A stretch of DNA of 64,000 bases. Origin: an uncultured Bartonella sp. (lineage in GTDB: Bacteria; Pseudomonadota; Alphaproteobacteria; Rhizobiales; Rhizobiaceae). The position numbers were made by a program, and so were the translations under genes. How positions within the stretch are numbered: position 1 is the first letter of the stretch; each line of letters starts with the position of its first letter. The notes below the pieces were generated by a model that did not search any database, had not been told where the DNA came from, and saw only the letters and a list, made by a program, of their open reading frames with translations. Positions 9,526 through 18,921 of this stretch are shown here, one piece after another. Location of the stretch: contig NZ_CAMLFE010000004.1 in the NCBI RefSeq assembly GCF_946479275.1, positions 1-64,000 on the forward strand. Reading direction: 5' to 3'.

Positions 9526-9938
9526 CAATCCTCCGCTATATCTGCCTGACAAGACTGTAAAACGACTTTATCTGTTTTTGACTGCCCGTTGTCTTTATAG
9601 GTCCCGTTGTCTTTATAGGTCCCGTTGTCTTTATAGGTAACGACTGCCTCATTACCTTTTATACGAAGGCGATAATTATCCTGTTCATCAACGGCAATAA
9701 AAAGTTTTCCCAGAAAAAGTTTATCCGAATTTTTAAGCTCCTCACGCATTGCGACCAATTTTCCATCAATGGCGACAATTGCATAATCGCGTTCTTTGTC
9801 TTTGATAAAGACAACCTGTAACGCCACACCGCGCTCGCAAATATAGGTCTCGTTACGGACCGACGTGTCTTGTGCATTGGCCACAATAAAGGGAAACGCG
9901 AAAAACAAAGCAACCATCACGGAAATCCTCTTCAACAT
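9525..9938 (-). CDS. MliC-like secreted protein with an internal hexapeptide repeat
   Basis: A 137-residue protein with a Sec signal peptide (LKRISVMVALFFAFPFIVANA, mature from QDTS). The mature part starts ETYICERGVALQVVF and ends VVLQSCQADIAED. This resembles the lysozyme-inhibitor fold of the MliC/PliC family, where a YxCxxG segment and a late Cys form a disulfide. If correct, it would protect peptidoglycan against host lysozyme from the periplasm. Before the last strand lie three exact copies of TYKDNG encoded by an 18-bp repeat. There is no lipobox. It overlaps tenA by one base and probably shares its transcript, an odd pairing with no obvious functional link. Confidence 0.65.
   Translation of the reverse strand: MLKRISVMVALFFAFPFIVANAQDTSVRNETYICERGVALQVVFIKDKERDYAIVAIDGKLVAMREELKNSDKLFLGKLFIAVDEQDNYRLRIKGNEAVVTYKDNGTYKDNGTYKDNGQSKTDKVVLQSCQADIAED
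9585..9638. repeat. three perfect 18-bp tandem repeats inside a coding region
   Basis: The unit CCCGTTGTCTTTATAGGT occurs at 9585-9602, 9603-9620 and 9621-9638 without a mismatch. It is in frame with the MliC-like gene and encodes TYKDNG. Copy-number change by slippage would lengthen or shorten a surface loop without frameshift. Confidence 0.95.
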
Positions 9939-10000
9939 TTTTCAGCGCCTTTTAAACAGGATAATTTTTTGGAACTTTATTTGTGACCAGCCGTTATCAA

Positions 10001-10107
10001 GGCACCAGGAACGAACCTGGTACCCCTGGGTGCCCGATAGAGTTGCCCCCGCTTGTCTAGATCGGGCACCCGTTCTTCTCATTATACGCCTCCTCCCATA
10101 TAATGAG
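10001..10107 (+). ncRNA. three-hairpin structured element, possible small RNA with a CCUCCUCCC loop
   Basis: Three stem-loops lie in the gap between the YkuD gene and the MliC/tenA pair. Hairpin 1 is 10001-10024 (stem around ACCAGG/CCTGGT). Hairpin 2 has 11-bp perfect arms GGGTGCCCGAT and ATCGGGCACCC (10028-10038, 10061-10071). Hairpin 3 has 9-bp arms CTCATTATA and TATAATGAG (10078-10086, 10099-10107). Read on the plus strand, the loop of hairpin 3 is CGCCTCCTCCCA, an anti-Shine-Dalgarno sequence like that of the known cuckoo/CcsR-type small RNAs of proteobacteria. No promoter or U tract is clear, so strand and function are inferred. Confidence 0.4.
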
Positions 10108-10109
10108 CA

Positions 10110-10820
10110 CTAACCTACTACAATCGGTGTTCCAACCGGAACCCGATTGTAGAGGTCTATAATATCCTGGTTCATCAATCTGATACAACCTGATGACATT
10201 GATTGCCCGATGGACCACCATTCCGGAGAACCATGGATTCTATAGCCGGTATCACGGCCATTCTGATAGATATAAAGAGCACGTGCACCAAGCGGATTTG
10301 TCGGGCCCGGTTCCATACCATTACGATATTCGACAAGCTCGGGCTTTCTTCCGATCATTTCGGCAGGTGGTGTCCAGCGTGGCCATTCACGCTTGAACTG
10401 CACGTTGGCTCGCCCTGACCATTGGAAACCGGCGGCACCGATACCCACACCATAACGCAAAGCATCGCCATCCGGCTGGATAAAATAGAGGAAATGATCT
10501 TTCAGGCTAACAACGATTGTTCCAGGTGGTTCGCCAGTCGGATTTGGCACAATTTGCCGTAAAAACTGTTTCGGAACTTTATCATAAGGTATGGCGCTAA
10601 GCGTATAAGGGCCTTCGTGAACGGCCGCATACATCACATCAGGTGATGTAAAGCCTTTATCAATTCCAATCGGCGGGCGCGGAATCGAACCGGTGGTCAT
10701 ATTATTATAACCACCCCCAAAAATTCCGCTGCTGGTGCAGCCGCTCAAAACCCCGATAAATGCTGTTCCGCTTCCGAGAAGGAAAGTGCGGCGAGACAAA
10801 GAGGGGCATGATTTTTTCAT
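10110..10820 (-). CDS. YkuD L,D-transpeptidase, Tat-type lipoprotein
   Basis: A 236-residue envelope enzyme that forms 3-3 peptidoglycan cross-links or anchors proteins to peptidoglycan. The N-terminus has a twin-arginine motif SRRTFL (Arg10-Arg11) and a lipobox LSGC with Cys28, so it is probably exported folded and lipidated. The YkuD domain begins at GTIVVSLKDHFLYFI. The catalytic motif is HGSPEWW, then SMSSGCIRLMN, with the Cys as nucleophile. The frame runs upstream to a TTG at 10853, but only the ATG at 10820 places the signal at the N-terminus. A second YkuD gene of a different type is at 59908-60507. Confidence 0.88.
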   Translation of the reverse strand: MKKSCPSLSRRTFLLGSGTAFIGVLSGCTSSGIFGGGYNNMTTGSIPRPPIGIDKGFTSPDVMYAAVHEGPYTLSAIPYDKVPKQFLRQIVPNPTGEPPGTIVVSLKDHFLYFIQPDGDALRYGVGIGAAGFQWSGRANVQFKREWPRWTPPAEMIGRKPELVEYRNGMEPGPTNPLGARALYIYQNGRDTGYRIHGSPEWWSIGQSMSSGCIRLMNQDIIDLYNRVPVGTPIVVG

Positions 10821-10936
10821 AAAGTGCGTGAACTCTTCTTCAAAAAGTTGCAATTCAGAACGGATTCAATTCCCGATAATTCCGTTCAACCGATATTCAA
10901 CTTTTTCGATAATGCATAAGGATGGTTTCCGATTGG

Positions 10937-12106
10937 TTAATGCTGTTTTAAAACTGCTTCCACAAGTGCACACCAGAAAATTGCTCCATCTATAAGGTTG
11001 CGATCGTCGAAATTATAGTGAGGGCTATGAAGGCTTGCACTGTCGCCATTACCGAGAAAGAAAAATGCTCCCGGACAGGCTTGCAGCATAAAGGCGAAAT
11101 CCTCGCTTACAGTGGTTGGTATCTCGTTTTGGACGATTTTATCAGCTCCCAATTTCTGTTTTGCAATATCGAGAGCAAAATCGCTATATTCAGCATGATT
11201 GACCAATGCCGGAACCAGCCGGTCATATTGCACAGAAGCGCGCGCTCCGAAACTTTGCGCCTGCGCTTCAACGATTTTTTTGATCCGGTCTTCAACAAGA
11301 TTTTGAATATCTACCGAGAAAGTGCGCACCGTTAGCAAAATTGTCACACTATCCGGAATGATGTTGAAGGCTTCACCACCATGTATCGAGCCGGTTGATA
11401 TAATGGCTGATTGGAGTGGCGGAATATTTCGGGAAACGATGGTTTGTAATGCCATGACGATCGAAGACGCAACAATAATCGGGTCTATTGCAATTTCAGG
11501 GCGGGCTCCATGCCCGCCTTTTCCATGGATTACAATCGTGACGGCATCGACAGAAGCCATCATTGCACTTTTGGTAAATTGTATTTTTCCTTGTTCCAAT
11601 CCCGGCCAATTATGCAGTCCATAAACAGCATCACAAGGAAATCTTTCAAACAATCCGTCTTTAATCATAGCCTTTGCTCCGGCACCGATTTCTTCAGCCG
11701 GTTGGAAAATAAGATGCACTGTTCCGTCGAAATTCCTTGTATCGGCCAAAGCACGCGCGGCTGTAAGAAGTGTTGTTGTATGCCCGTCATGGCCACATGC
11801 ATGCATCACTCCGTGATTTTTGCTGGCATATTCCAGATCTGTTTCTTCTTTTATCGGCAAAGCGTCCATATCGGCACGAATACCGATGGACTTTTCTCCA
11901 TTGCCATTTTTCAATGATGCGACAAGACCGTTTCCGCCAACGTGTTGTGTGACTTTATAACCATATTGTTCGAGAAGTTCGCCGACACGAGCCGATGTTA
12001 CCGTTTCCTTTCCCGATAATTCCGGATTTTTATGCATCGCATGACGAAATGCTGTCATTTCCGGCAAATAGGAGAGAATCAAGTTTTCAATTGTTTTGTC
12101 AGCCAT
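10937..12106 (-). CDS. M20 family amidohydrolase (copy 1 of 3)
   Basis: A 389-residue zinc (or Mn) peptidase of the M20D group that includes hippurate hydrolase, N-acetyl-amino acid deacylases and IAA-amino acid hydrolases. Metal-ligand motifs are present: HACGHDGHTTTLL (Cys104, His106), the PAEE pair in LIFQPAEEIGAG, the His in GLHNWPG and the C-terminal His in ASLHSPHYNF. The dimerisation domain has KGGHGARPEIAIDPI. It cleaves an acyl group from an amino acid; the substrate cannot be read. No signal peptide. A strong terminator lies upstream, so it is probably transcribed separately from copies 2 and 3. Confidence 0.88.
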   Translation of the reverse strand: MADKTIENLILSYLPEMTAFRHAMHKNPELSGKETVTSARVGELLEQYGYKVTQHVGGNGLVASLKNGNGEKSIGIRADMDALPIKEETDLEYASKNHGVMHACGHDGHTTTLLTAARALADTRNFDGTVHLIFQPAEEIGAGAKAMIKDGLFERFPCDAVYGLHNWPGLEQGKIQFTKSAMMASVDAVTIVIHGKGGHGARPEIAIDPIIVASSIVMALQTIVSRNIPPLQSAIISTGSIHGGEAFNIIPDSVTILLTVRTFSVDIQNLVEDRIKKIVEAQAQSFGARASVQYDRLVPALVNHAEYSDFALDIAKQKLGADKIVQNEIPTTVSEDFAFMLQACPGAFFFLGNGDSASLHSPHYNFDDRNLIDGAIFWCALVEAVLKQH

Positions 12107-12447
12107 CTTTCCTGTCCCCGTTAATAGTCTTGCTATTATGGATTTTGCAAAAGATGATTATCAAGAAATGACCAACCAAGTTTTCTTTTCGCCGCGCTAT
12201 TTTTTTCTTCTTGACCGAAGTTTCCAGCTATGTTGCCGTTTTAAAAAAATCCGGTCGATTGCGATTACAGGTAAAACAACAAAAATAATTTTCTTGAATA
12301 AAAAACCCGTCTGTTTTTGAAATATGCCAATCGGCTTTTTTAAAACAGACGGGTAAATATTGTTGATAAGCTGGTTTTTGCAGCTAAATGCAATGAATAT
12401 TCATTGAATATCCGGCTCGCAAAAAGGCAACTTAAGATCTAAATTCT
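12107..12447. other. intergenic region between M20 copies 1 and 2
   Basis: 341 bp containing the terminator at 12296-12354 and presumably the promoter of copy 1. An 8-bp palindrome TTTGCAAA lies at 12144-12151. No gene is supported. Confidence 0.6.
12296..12354 (-). terminator. rho-independent terminator after M20 copy 2
   Basis: Perfect 13-bp arms ACCCGTCTGTTTT and AAAACAGACGGGT (12305-12317, 12342-12354) are followed on the minus strand by TTTTTATTC. The 24-nt interior contains a second small palindrome, GCCGATTGGC. It ends the MFS and M20 operon and separates copy 1. Confidence 0.8.
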
Positions 12448-13611
12448 TCAAGCTTTGGCAAGATATTTCTCAACCAGTGCACCCCAGAGACTTGCACCGA
12501 CAGCAATGCCATCATCATTGAAATTGTAATGTGGCGTATGCAGACCCGAGCTATCACCATTACCCATAATTATGTATGCGCCCGGTACTTTTTGCAGCAT
12601 ATAGGAAAAATCCTCGCTCGGGGTCAACGGCTCGGCATTTTCGACAACATTTTCGTCGCCAACAACGTCTCTTGCAACGCCTAAAGCAAAGTCGATTGCA
12701 TCCGCATCATTTACTGTAACGGGATAACCACGCTCGTAATTGATAATGGCTTCTGCACCATAGCTTTCAGCCTGTGATTTGGCGATTTTACAAATCCGTT
12801 CCTGTAGAAGGTCACGCACTTTTGCCGAGAAGCAACGGATCGTCAGATCCATCTTCACTTCATCAGGAATAATATTGGAAACGCTGCCGCCCTGAATCTT
12901 GCCAACCGTAACAAGTGCTGCTTCAAGCGGGGGAACGTTACGGGAAACAACTGTCTGCAAGGCCATAACGATAGAAGAGGCTGCAACAATCGGATCAATT
13001 GTGGTTTCCGGCCGTGCACCATGACCACCTTTACCATGCACTGTAATATAAGCGGTATCGACTGAAGCCATCATCGGCCCCTTGGTAAAGCGCAATGTTC
13101 CGGCAGGAAAGCCCGGCCAGTTATGAAGCCCATAAATACGGTCACATGGGAATTTTTCAAACAGGCCATCTTCAATCATGGCTTTACCGCCACCATAGTT
13201 TTCTTCAGCCGGCTGGAAAATAACGCGAACCGTGCCATCAAAATTTTTTGTCTCGGCGAGATAACGGGCAGCTGTCAACAAGGTTGTTGTGTGTCCGTCA
13301 TGGCCGCAAGCATGCATGACACCTTCGTTCTTGCTGGAATATTCAAGATTGGTTTCTTCCGAAATCGGCAACGCATCCATATCGGCACGAATACCGATGA
13401 TTTTTTTACCGTTTCCAACCTTCAATGTTCCTACAATACCGGTTTTCCCGATGCCGCGGGTGACTTCAAAACCCCACTTTTTCAAAAGCGCGGCAACTTT
13501 ATCACCGGTCTGATGTTCGTGATAACCAAGCTCCGGATTTTGATGGATCGAATGGCGTAATTCGATCATTTCATTGATCGTTTTATTAATATGTTCGCGA
13601 ATATGATTCAT
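12448..13611 (-). CDS. M20 family amidohydrolase (copy 2 of 3)
   Basis: A 387-residue paralogue of the neighbours, with the same M20D architecture. Metal motifs are HACGHDGHTTTLLTAARYLAE, VIFQPAEENYGGG, GLHNWPGFPAG and the late SSGLHTPHYNF. The lid domain shows KGGHGARPETTIDPI and NVPPLEAALVTVGK. By eye it is close to copy 3 (shared GDK/AKLLKKWGFEV and YLAETKNFDGTV blocks), which points to tandem duplication. It lies 69 bp downstream of copy 3 on the same strand and ends at the 12.3-kb terminator, so MFS, copy 3 and copy 2 probably form one operon. Confidence 0.88.
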   Translation of the reverse strand: MNHIREHINKTINEMIELRHSIHQNPELGYHEHQTGDKVAALLKKWGFEVTRGIGKTGIVGTLKVGNGKKIIGIRADMDALPISEETNLEYSSKNEGVMHACGHDGHTTTLLTAARYLAETKNFDGTVRVIFQPAEENYGGGKAMIEDGLFEKFPCDRIYGLHNWPGFPAGTLRFTKGPMMASVDTAYITVHGKGGHGARPETTIDPIVAASSIVMALQTVVSRNVPPLEAALVTVGKIQGGSVSNIIPDEVKMDLTIRCFSAKVRDLLQERICKIAKSQAESYGAEAIINYERGYPVTVNDADAIDFALGVARDVVGDENVVENAEPLTPSEDFSYMLQKVPGAYIIMGNGDSSGLHTPHYNFNDDGIAVGASLWGALVEKYLAKA

Positions 13612-13680
13612 TATCTTTTCTTTCTAGCACGCGTTTTCTGAATGAGCCTTGTGCAAATTTTCGTCTGGCTCAAGTCGGAA

Positions 13681-14865
13681 TTAACGCAAGTATGTTTCCA
13701 CCAACTTGACCCAATAACAACCACCCAACGGGATCAAATCGTCGTTAAAATTATAATTCGGACTATGAAGAGACGCACTTTCACCATTGCCGATCAAAAG
13801 ATAGGCTCCGCGCTTTGCCTGAAGCATAAAGGCGAAATCCTCGCTGACAGATGGAGGTGTCAATTGCGCATCAACCTTTTCTTTTCCGAAAGTATTACGC
13901 GCAACGCCGACGGCAAAATCGGTTTCTTCCTTATGATTAAAAAGCATCGGGTAAAGCCGATGATAATTTACCTCTGCCGTGGCGCCGAAGCTTTCTGCTT
14001 GGGATTTTACCAGTTTTTCTATGCGGTTTTCCAGCAAATCGCGCACATCCGCGCTGAAGCAGCGTACGGTGAGCTCCATCTCAGCTGTGTCCGGAATGAC
14101 ATTATTGGCAAAGCCGGCATGAAAACTTCCCACTGTTATGATCGCAGCTTCAAGCGGTGGCACATTACGTGAAACGATTGTTTGCAATGCTGTAACAATG
14201 GCAGCACCTGCTGCAATCGGGTCAATAGCCTTTTGTGGAACAGCTCCATGCCCCCCCTTGCCAATAACGCGGATTGATACATTGTCGCTTGCAGGCATAA
14301 ACGGGCCACTATTAACCGCAATATTTCCTGCAGGAAGATCCGGCCAATTATGCATTCCATAAACAGCATCACATGGAAATTTTTCAAACAAACCATCGTC
14401 GATCATTGCCTGCGCACCGGCAAATCCTTCTTCGGCCGGTTGAAAAATCACATTGACAGTGCCGTCGAAATTTTTTGTCTCTGCGAGATATCGTGCAGCC
14501 GTCAACAACATGGTTGTGTGCCCGTCATGGCCACAAGCGTGCATTTTTCCTTCGTTTGTGCTCGAATATTCGAGATTGGTCAGTTCATGGATGGGAAGAG
14601 CATCAAAATCAGCCCGCAAGCCGATCGAGTTTTTACCATTTCCTACTTTCAACCGTCCGACAACGCCGGTTTTTCCGATACCGGTTTGAACCTCATACCC
14701 CCATTTTCTTAGCAATTTTGCAACGATATCTGCCGTGCGGTGTTCCTCGTAAGCGAGCTCGGGATGGGAATGAAGGTCGTGTCGCAAGGCCACCATTTCC
14801 GGCAAATATTTGGAAATTGCACCGAAAAGCTCTTCGCTTTCCGGTGAAACTTTTTCACTCTTCAT
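13681..14865 (-). CDS. M20 family amidohydrolase (copy 3 of 3)
   Basis: A 394-residue M20D amidohydrolase with HACGHDGHTTMLLTAARYLAE, VIFQPAEEGFAGA, GMHNWPDLPAG and ASLHSPNYNF as metal-site motifs. The N-terminus is about ten residues longer than in the other copies. The ATG at 14865 has AGGAG seven bases upstream. It starts 20 bp after the MFS gene, so the two are likely co-transcribed. That pairing suggests import of an acylated amino acid or similar conjugate followed by deacylation, an inference from neighbourhood only. Confidence 0.88.
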   Translation of the reverse strand: MKSEKVSPESEELFGAISKYLPEMVALRHDLHSHPELAYEEHRTADIVAKLLRKWGYEVQTGIGKTGVVGRLKVGNGKNSIGLRADFDALPIHELTNLEYSSTNEGKMHACGHDGHTTMLLTAARYLAETKNFDGTVNVIFQPAEEGFAGAQAMIDDGLFEKFPCDAVYGMHNWPDLPAGNIAVNSGPFMPASDNVSIRVIGKGGHGAVPQKAIDPIAAGAAIVTALQTIVSRNVPPLEAAIITVGSFHAGFANNVIPDTAEMELTVRCFSADVRDLLENRIEKLVKSQAESFGATAEVNYHRLYPMLFNHKEETDFAVGVARNTFGKEKVDAQLTPPSVSEDFAFMLQAKRGAYLLIGNGESASLHSPNYNFNDDLIPLGGCYWVKLVETYLR

Positions 14866-14885
14866 TATAAGTCTCCTGATAGCGC

Positions 14886-16190
14886 CTAGATGTTATAACG
14901 CTTCTCGTCGAAGAGGGCCAATGCGATAGCTCCGATAACCAGAGAAGTCCCGAGATACCAGAACGGCGCCATGTTGTTGCTATTCGAATACTTCAACAGA
15001 AGCGTCACGATCATTTGCGCTGTGCCACCGAAGATCGAAACTGAAAAAGCATAGATAACCGCAGTCGCTGTTGCACGGATTTTTTGCTCGAACGCCTCCA
15101 TAACCATCAAAACAGAAAATGTTAAAATGAGTCCGAGGCACCCGACCGCTATAGTGTGGAAAATAAGAAATATGCCGATATGTGAAACAAAGCGGAAAGC
15201 AAAATATGACGAAATAAAAGCAACCGCGATAATGATAATACCGCCGACTTTGCGTCGTTCGAGCTTGTCACACAAGAAACCGGAAGCAAAAGTGGTTATG
15301 AGCACAATAACGCTTGCGTAACTTGATATTAGAAACGCCGTAGAACTGTTGATGTCGGTTACCGTCTTCAGATAATTCGGCATATAGAAAACCAGAATAT
15401 ACATCAAGGCAGTGACGGGAAGAATGAAGAAAATCCCTAAAATTGTCTGTTTCCCGTGCTGCGTTATCAACTCTTTAAAGGGGTGGGTTGTTTTGCTTTC
15501 GACAACCGGTGCTTTGAATGTTTCACAAATATGCGCACGGATATAAAGGCCGACCGGTATAATAACCAATGCAAAGATGAATGGAACACGCCACCCCCAA
15601 CTGTGCATTTGTTCAGGTGTCAAAAAGCCCATCAAGCCTGCTGCAAAGAGTGAACCGGTCAAAGAGCTCAAACCCTGACCGAAAAACTGCCAGCTCACAA
15701 AAAATCCGCGTTGGTTACGATCGGCTGATTCCATCAACAATGTTGTAGCGGCACCGATTTCTCCACCTGCCGAAAAACCTTGCAACAAACGACCAAGAAC
15801 AATGAGGATAGGCGCGACAACTCCGATTGATGTATAAGGCGGGGCAAATCCGATGATAGCACTGCCACATGCCATGAGAATAATCGTAAGCAACATGGCC
15901 GCTTTGCGCCCGTGCCGGTCAGCATATGACCCGATCACAATCGAACCGAGTGGACGCATCACAAAACCGACGCCGAAAACCGAAACCGAAATTAACAGCG
16001 ATATAAGTGGATCACCCGAGTTGAAGAAAACATTGCCGATAATTGCAGCAAAGAAACTGTAAACGGTAAAATCGAAAATCTCGAGAAAGTTTCCGATACC
16101 TGCTGCAACAATCAGTTTTGTTTTGTTGCCAACAGGATTTAGGGCAATATCGCCCCCGCCATTATCAGGCGTGTCAACTAATCCGGCCAT
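14886..16190 (-). CDS. MFS transporter, metabolite:H+ symporter type
   Basis: A 434-residue inner-membrane transporter with about twelve helices. The loop 2-3 motif appears as MRPLGSIVIGSYADRHGRKAAMLLTI, typical of the metabolite:proton symporter (MHS) family that includes ProP, KgtP and ShiA. Helix 4 to 5 has LGRLLQGFSAGGEIGAATTLLMES, another family signature. Likely substrates are carboxylates or zwitterionic metabolites. As first gene of an operon with two M20 amidohydrolases, it may import their substrates. The ATG is at 16190; the promoter should lie in the 170 bp shared with divergent dapE. Confidence 0.87.
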   Translation of the reverse strand: MAGLVDTPDNGGGDIALNPVGNKTKLIVAAGIGNFLEIFDFTVYSFFAAIIGNVFFNSGDPLISLLISVSVFGVGFVMRPLGSIVIGSYADRHGRKAAMLLTIILMACGSAIIGFAPPYTSIGVVAPILIVLGRLLQGFSAGGEIGAATTLLMESADRNQRGFFVSWQFFGQGLSSLTGSLFAAGLMGFLTPEQMHSWGWRVPFIFALVIIPVGLYIRAHICETFKAPVVESKTTHPFKELITQHGKQTILGIFFILPVTALMYILVFYMPNYLKTVTDINSSTAFLISSYASVIVLITTFASGFLCDKLERRKVGGIIIIAVAFISSYFAFRFVSHIGIFLIFHTIAVGCLGLILTFSVLMVMEAFEQKIRATATAVIYAFSVSIFGGTAQMIVTLLLKYSNSNNMAPFWYLGTSLVIGAIALALFDEKRYNI

Positions 16191-16362
16191 AACTGCTATC
16201 CCTTGATTTTTCCCCTACTGAATGTTTTTTATTCGCCCAAAGAAATTCGGGCATGTAATTTCTTTAGCATCCTATTGAAAATATTAACAATATATTTTCT
16301 TAATTATTATCATATCGGTTAATAACTATTGCCGACAAGTTTTTAAACAAAGGACAATCGCT

Positions 16363-17538
16363 GTGCTGTCACTCAAGGATCCGGTCGCTTTAACGCAAGC
16401 ACTCATTAGATGTGCGTCGGTTACACCACAAGAAAACGGTGTTCTTGAAACCGTGCAATCGTGGCTCGAAGCTATGGGATTTTCTGTGGAAAGACCGGTT
16501 TTTAAAGATAAAGACACGCCTGATGTGGAAAACCTTTATGCCAGAATCGGCAAAGGAGGGAAAAACCTTGCATTTGCCGGACATACAGATGTTGTGCCGA
16601 CAGGCGAGCCTCGATTATGGCGTCACCCGCCGTTTTCCGGCATCATTGAAGAGGGTAAAGTTTTCGGACGGGGCGCTGTCGATATGAAAGGCGGAGTTGC
16701 AAGCTTTATCGCAGCACTCGCACGCTATCTCGAAAGCAATAAACTTGAAGATAGTATCAGTCTTATTATCACCAATGATGAGGAAGGCCCCGGCATCAAC
16801 GGCACAATCAAACTTCTAAACTGGGCAAAAACAAAAGGTGAAAAATGGGATGCGGCAATTGTCGGAGAACCGACCAATCCCGACCGTTTGGGCGATATGA
16901 TAAAAATTGGCCGACGTGGTTCACTTTCCGGCATCATCACTGTCACGGGGCATCAGGGCCATGTTGCCTACCCTGAACGAGCTGCCAATCCGCTCGATCT
17001 CGTAATAAAATTATGCGAAGCGCTTAAAAATCCGGTTATAGACAGGGGAAGCAAAAATTTCGAACCAAGCAATCTCGAAATTACCACCATTGACACGGGA
17101 AATTCGGCAACCAACGTCATTCCGCAACAAACTGTTATCCACTTCAATGTGCGTTACAATGATAATTGGACTGCCGAAACCTTGAAACAGGAAATAAAAA
17201 AGCGGCTCAACTCGGTAAAACTTGAAAAAACAGGAAAATTTGTTCCGACATTCAAAATCGATTGGGTTGTAAGCCCCGGTGGCGTTTTCTTAACAAAAAA
17301 TGATGAGCTCGTCGGGTGTTTGAGCAAAGCGATAAAATCGGTTACCGGACGCATGCCTGAATTATCAACCTCTGGCGGCACATCGGATGCCCGTTTTATA
17401 AAAGATTATTGTCCCGTCGTTGAATTCGGGCTCGTAGGAAAAACCATGCACATGGTTGATGAATGTGTAGCCACCGAAGATCTTGAAAACCTCACAAAGA
17501 TTTATGAGAATTTTTTAGCGACTTTTTTTAACGCTTGA
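16363..17538 (+). CDS. dapE: succinyl-diaminopimelate desuccinylase
   Basis: DapE removes succinate from N-succinyl-LL-diaminopimelate in the succinylase branch of lysine and peptidoglycan precursor synthesis. The 391-residue protein is an M20A enzyme with metal ligands in [10 protein letters not shown] (His near 74), GAVDMKGG (Asp near 105) and TNDEEGPG (Glu near 138). The [11 protein letters not shown] segment and the final GKTMHMVDE with the last His also fit DapE. The start is GTG at 16363, preceded by AAAGGA. It is the partner of dapD at 23.3 kb; the two are separated by about 6 kb holding dnaJ, dnaK and other genes. Confidence 0.93.
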   Translation: MLSLKDPVALTQALIRCASVTPQENGVLETVQSWLEAMGFSVERPVFKDKDTPDVENLYARIGKGGKNLAFAGHTDVVPTGEPRLWRHPPFSGIIEEGKVFGRGAVDMKGGVASFIAALARYLESNKLEDSISLIITNDEEGPGINGTIKLLNWAKTKGEKWDAAIVGEPTNPDRLGDMIKIGRRGSLSGIITVTGHQGHVAYPERAANPLDLVIKLCEALKNPVIDRGSKNFEPSNLEITTIDTGNSATNVIPQQTVIHFNVRYNDNWTAETLKQEIKKRLNSVKLEKTGKFVPTFKIDWVVSPGGVFLTKNDELVGCLSKAIKSVTGRMPELSTSGGTSDARFIKDYCPVVEFGLVGKTMHMVDECVATEDLENLTKIYENFLATFFNA

Positions 17539-17575
17539 AAATTGGCAGACTTATTGCGATGAACCATCATTTTAT

Positions 17576-17604
17576 AAAAAGCCGGTCGGCAAACCGGCTT
17601 TTAA
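17576..17604 (+). terminator. rho-independent terminator after dapE
   Basis: AAAAGCCGGT and ACCGGCTTTT (17577-17586, 17593-17602) form a perfect 10-bp stem with a 6-nt loop, about 40 nt after the dapE stop. The U tract lies at the end of the stem. The symmetric A and T runs could stop transcription from both sides. Confidence 0.8.
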
Positions 17605-17763
17605 AGCATTCCTGTAAAGCAAATTTCTAAAAGTCTAGCGTTTACAAGTTATCCGGAATTGGCGCGCGACAAATTGGCACCTTTTTTGGCTCAATTCCGA
17701 CATAAAAACAATCAATCTGTTATCATTGACAAAGTCGGCCGATGCATCACCTGTTTTACGAGT

Positions 17764-18921
17764 TTATTTTTTTGCTTGGCTATCACTATTGCCAATGCCT
17801 TCGAAAAATTCTTTCATACGGGCAAAAAATCCATGTGACTGCGGCGAGTTTTCATCAACCGAAAGCTTTTCGAATTCTTCGAGAAGTTCACGTTGCCTTT
17901 TGCTCAGCTTTTGCGGCGTTTCAATTGCAACCTGAATATAAAGATCGCCCGTTGCCTGTTGGCGCAAAACCGGCATTCCCTTACCCTTCAGCCGGAACTG
18001 ACGTCCATTTTGCGTGCCTTCCGGTACTTTGACACGTGTTTTCAATCCATCAAGGGTTGAAACTTCAAAATCCCCGCCAAGGGCAGCAGTTGTCATTGAA
18101 ATAGGAACACGACAATAGAGATCGGCACCATCACGCTGGAAGAATTCATGTGGTTTGATGGATAGGAAAATATAAAGATCGCCAGCCGGTCCACCATGAC
18201 TTCCGGCGTCTCCTTCTCCTGCCAGACGGATGCGCGTGCCATCTTCAATGCCGGCGGGAATATTGACAGTCAATGTGCGCTCTTCTTCGATACGCCCCTG
18301 TCCGTGGCATTTCGGGCAAGGATCCTTGATAGTTTCGCCGCGTCCCTGACATGTCGGGCAAGTTCTTTCAATCGAAAAGAAACCTTGAGCGCTACGGACT
18401 CTTCCGGTCCCGCCACAAGTTGCACAGGGCTGCGGCTTCGAGCCCTTCTTGGCACCCGTTCCCGAACAAAGATCACAGGTAATAGAACCCGGCACCCTGA
18501 TTTGTGCTGTTTTGCCGTGATAAGCTTCTTCCAGAGTGACTTCCATATTGTAGCTGAGATCGGCACCACGCTCGCGCCCATCGGCACGTTTGCGTCGTGC
18601 ACCGCCCATCATCTCGCCAAAGAAATCTTCAAAAATATCGGAAAAACCGCCCGCAGCAAAACCACCACGTCCAAACGGATTTCCACCACCGCCACCATTT
18701 TCAAAAGCAGCATGGCCGAAACGGTCATAAGCGGCACGCTTTTGCGGATCCTTTAAAACTTCATAGGCTTCGCCTATTTCTTTGAATTTTTGTTCCGCCT
18801 CTTTATCACCGGGATTTCTGTCCGGATGATATCGCATGGCAAGTTTCCGAAATGCAGATTTGAGCGTTTTTTCATCGCATTCTCGTGAAACGCCCAATGT
18901 TTCATAATAATCAACTTTCAT
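17764..18921 (-). CDS. dnaJ: chaperone protein DnaJ
   Basis: The Hsp40 co-chaperone that delivers substrates to DnaK and stimulates its ATPase. 385 residues. The J domain (1-70) has HPD in [12 protein letters not shown] Gly/Phe-rich linker follows ([16 protein letters not shown]). Four CxxCxGxG zinc repeats lie in about residues 145-215: [32 protein letters not shown]. The C-terminal substrate domains contain [23 protein letters not shown]. It lies about 200 bp downstream of dnaK on the same strand, with a hairpin between them that may reduce read-through. Confidence 0.97.
   Translation of the reverse strand: MKVDYYETLGVSRECDEKTLKSAFRKLAMRYHPDRNPGDKEAEQKFKEIGEAYEVLKDPQKRAAYDRFGHAAFENGGGGGNPFGRGGFAAGGFSDIFEDFFGEMMGGARRKRADGRERGADLSYNMEVTLEEAYHGKTAQIRVPGSITCDLCSGTGAKKGSKPQPCATCGGTGRVRSAQGFFSIERTCPTCQGRGETIKDPCPKCHGQGRIEEERTLTVNIPAGIEDGTRIRLAGEGDAGSHGGPAGDLYIFLSIKPHEFFQRDGADLYCRVPISMTTAALGGDFEVSTLDGLKTRVKVPEGTQNGRQFRLKGKGMPVLRQQATGDLYIQVAIETPQKLSKRQRELLEEFEKLSVDENSPQSHGFFARMKEFFEGIGNSDSQAKK

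Noticed and set aside
9939-10110. TPP riboswitch upstream of the MliC-tenA pair
   Set aside because: TenA made this worth checking, but the THI-box core (CUGAGA, then ACCUGAU and GGAUAAUGCCAG) is absent on either strand.
12144-12151. TTTGCAAA palindrome upstream of M20 copy 1 as a PccR site
   Set aside because: Single half-site with no propionate gene next to it; about one such 8-mer is expected by chance in 64 kb.
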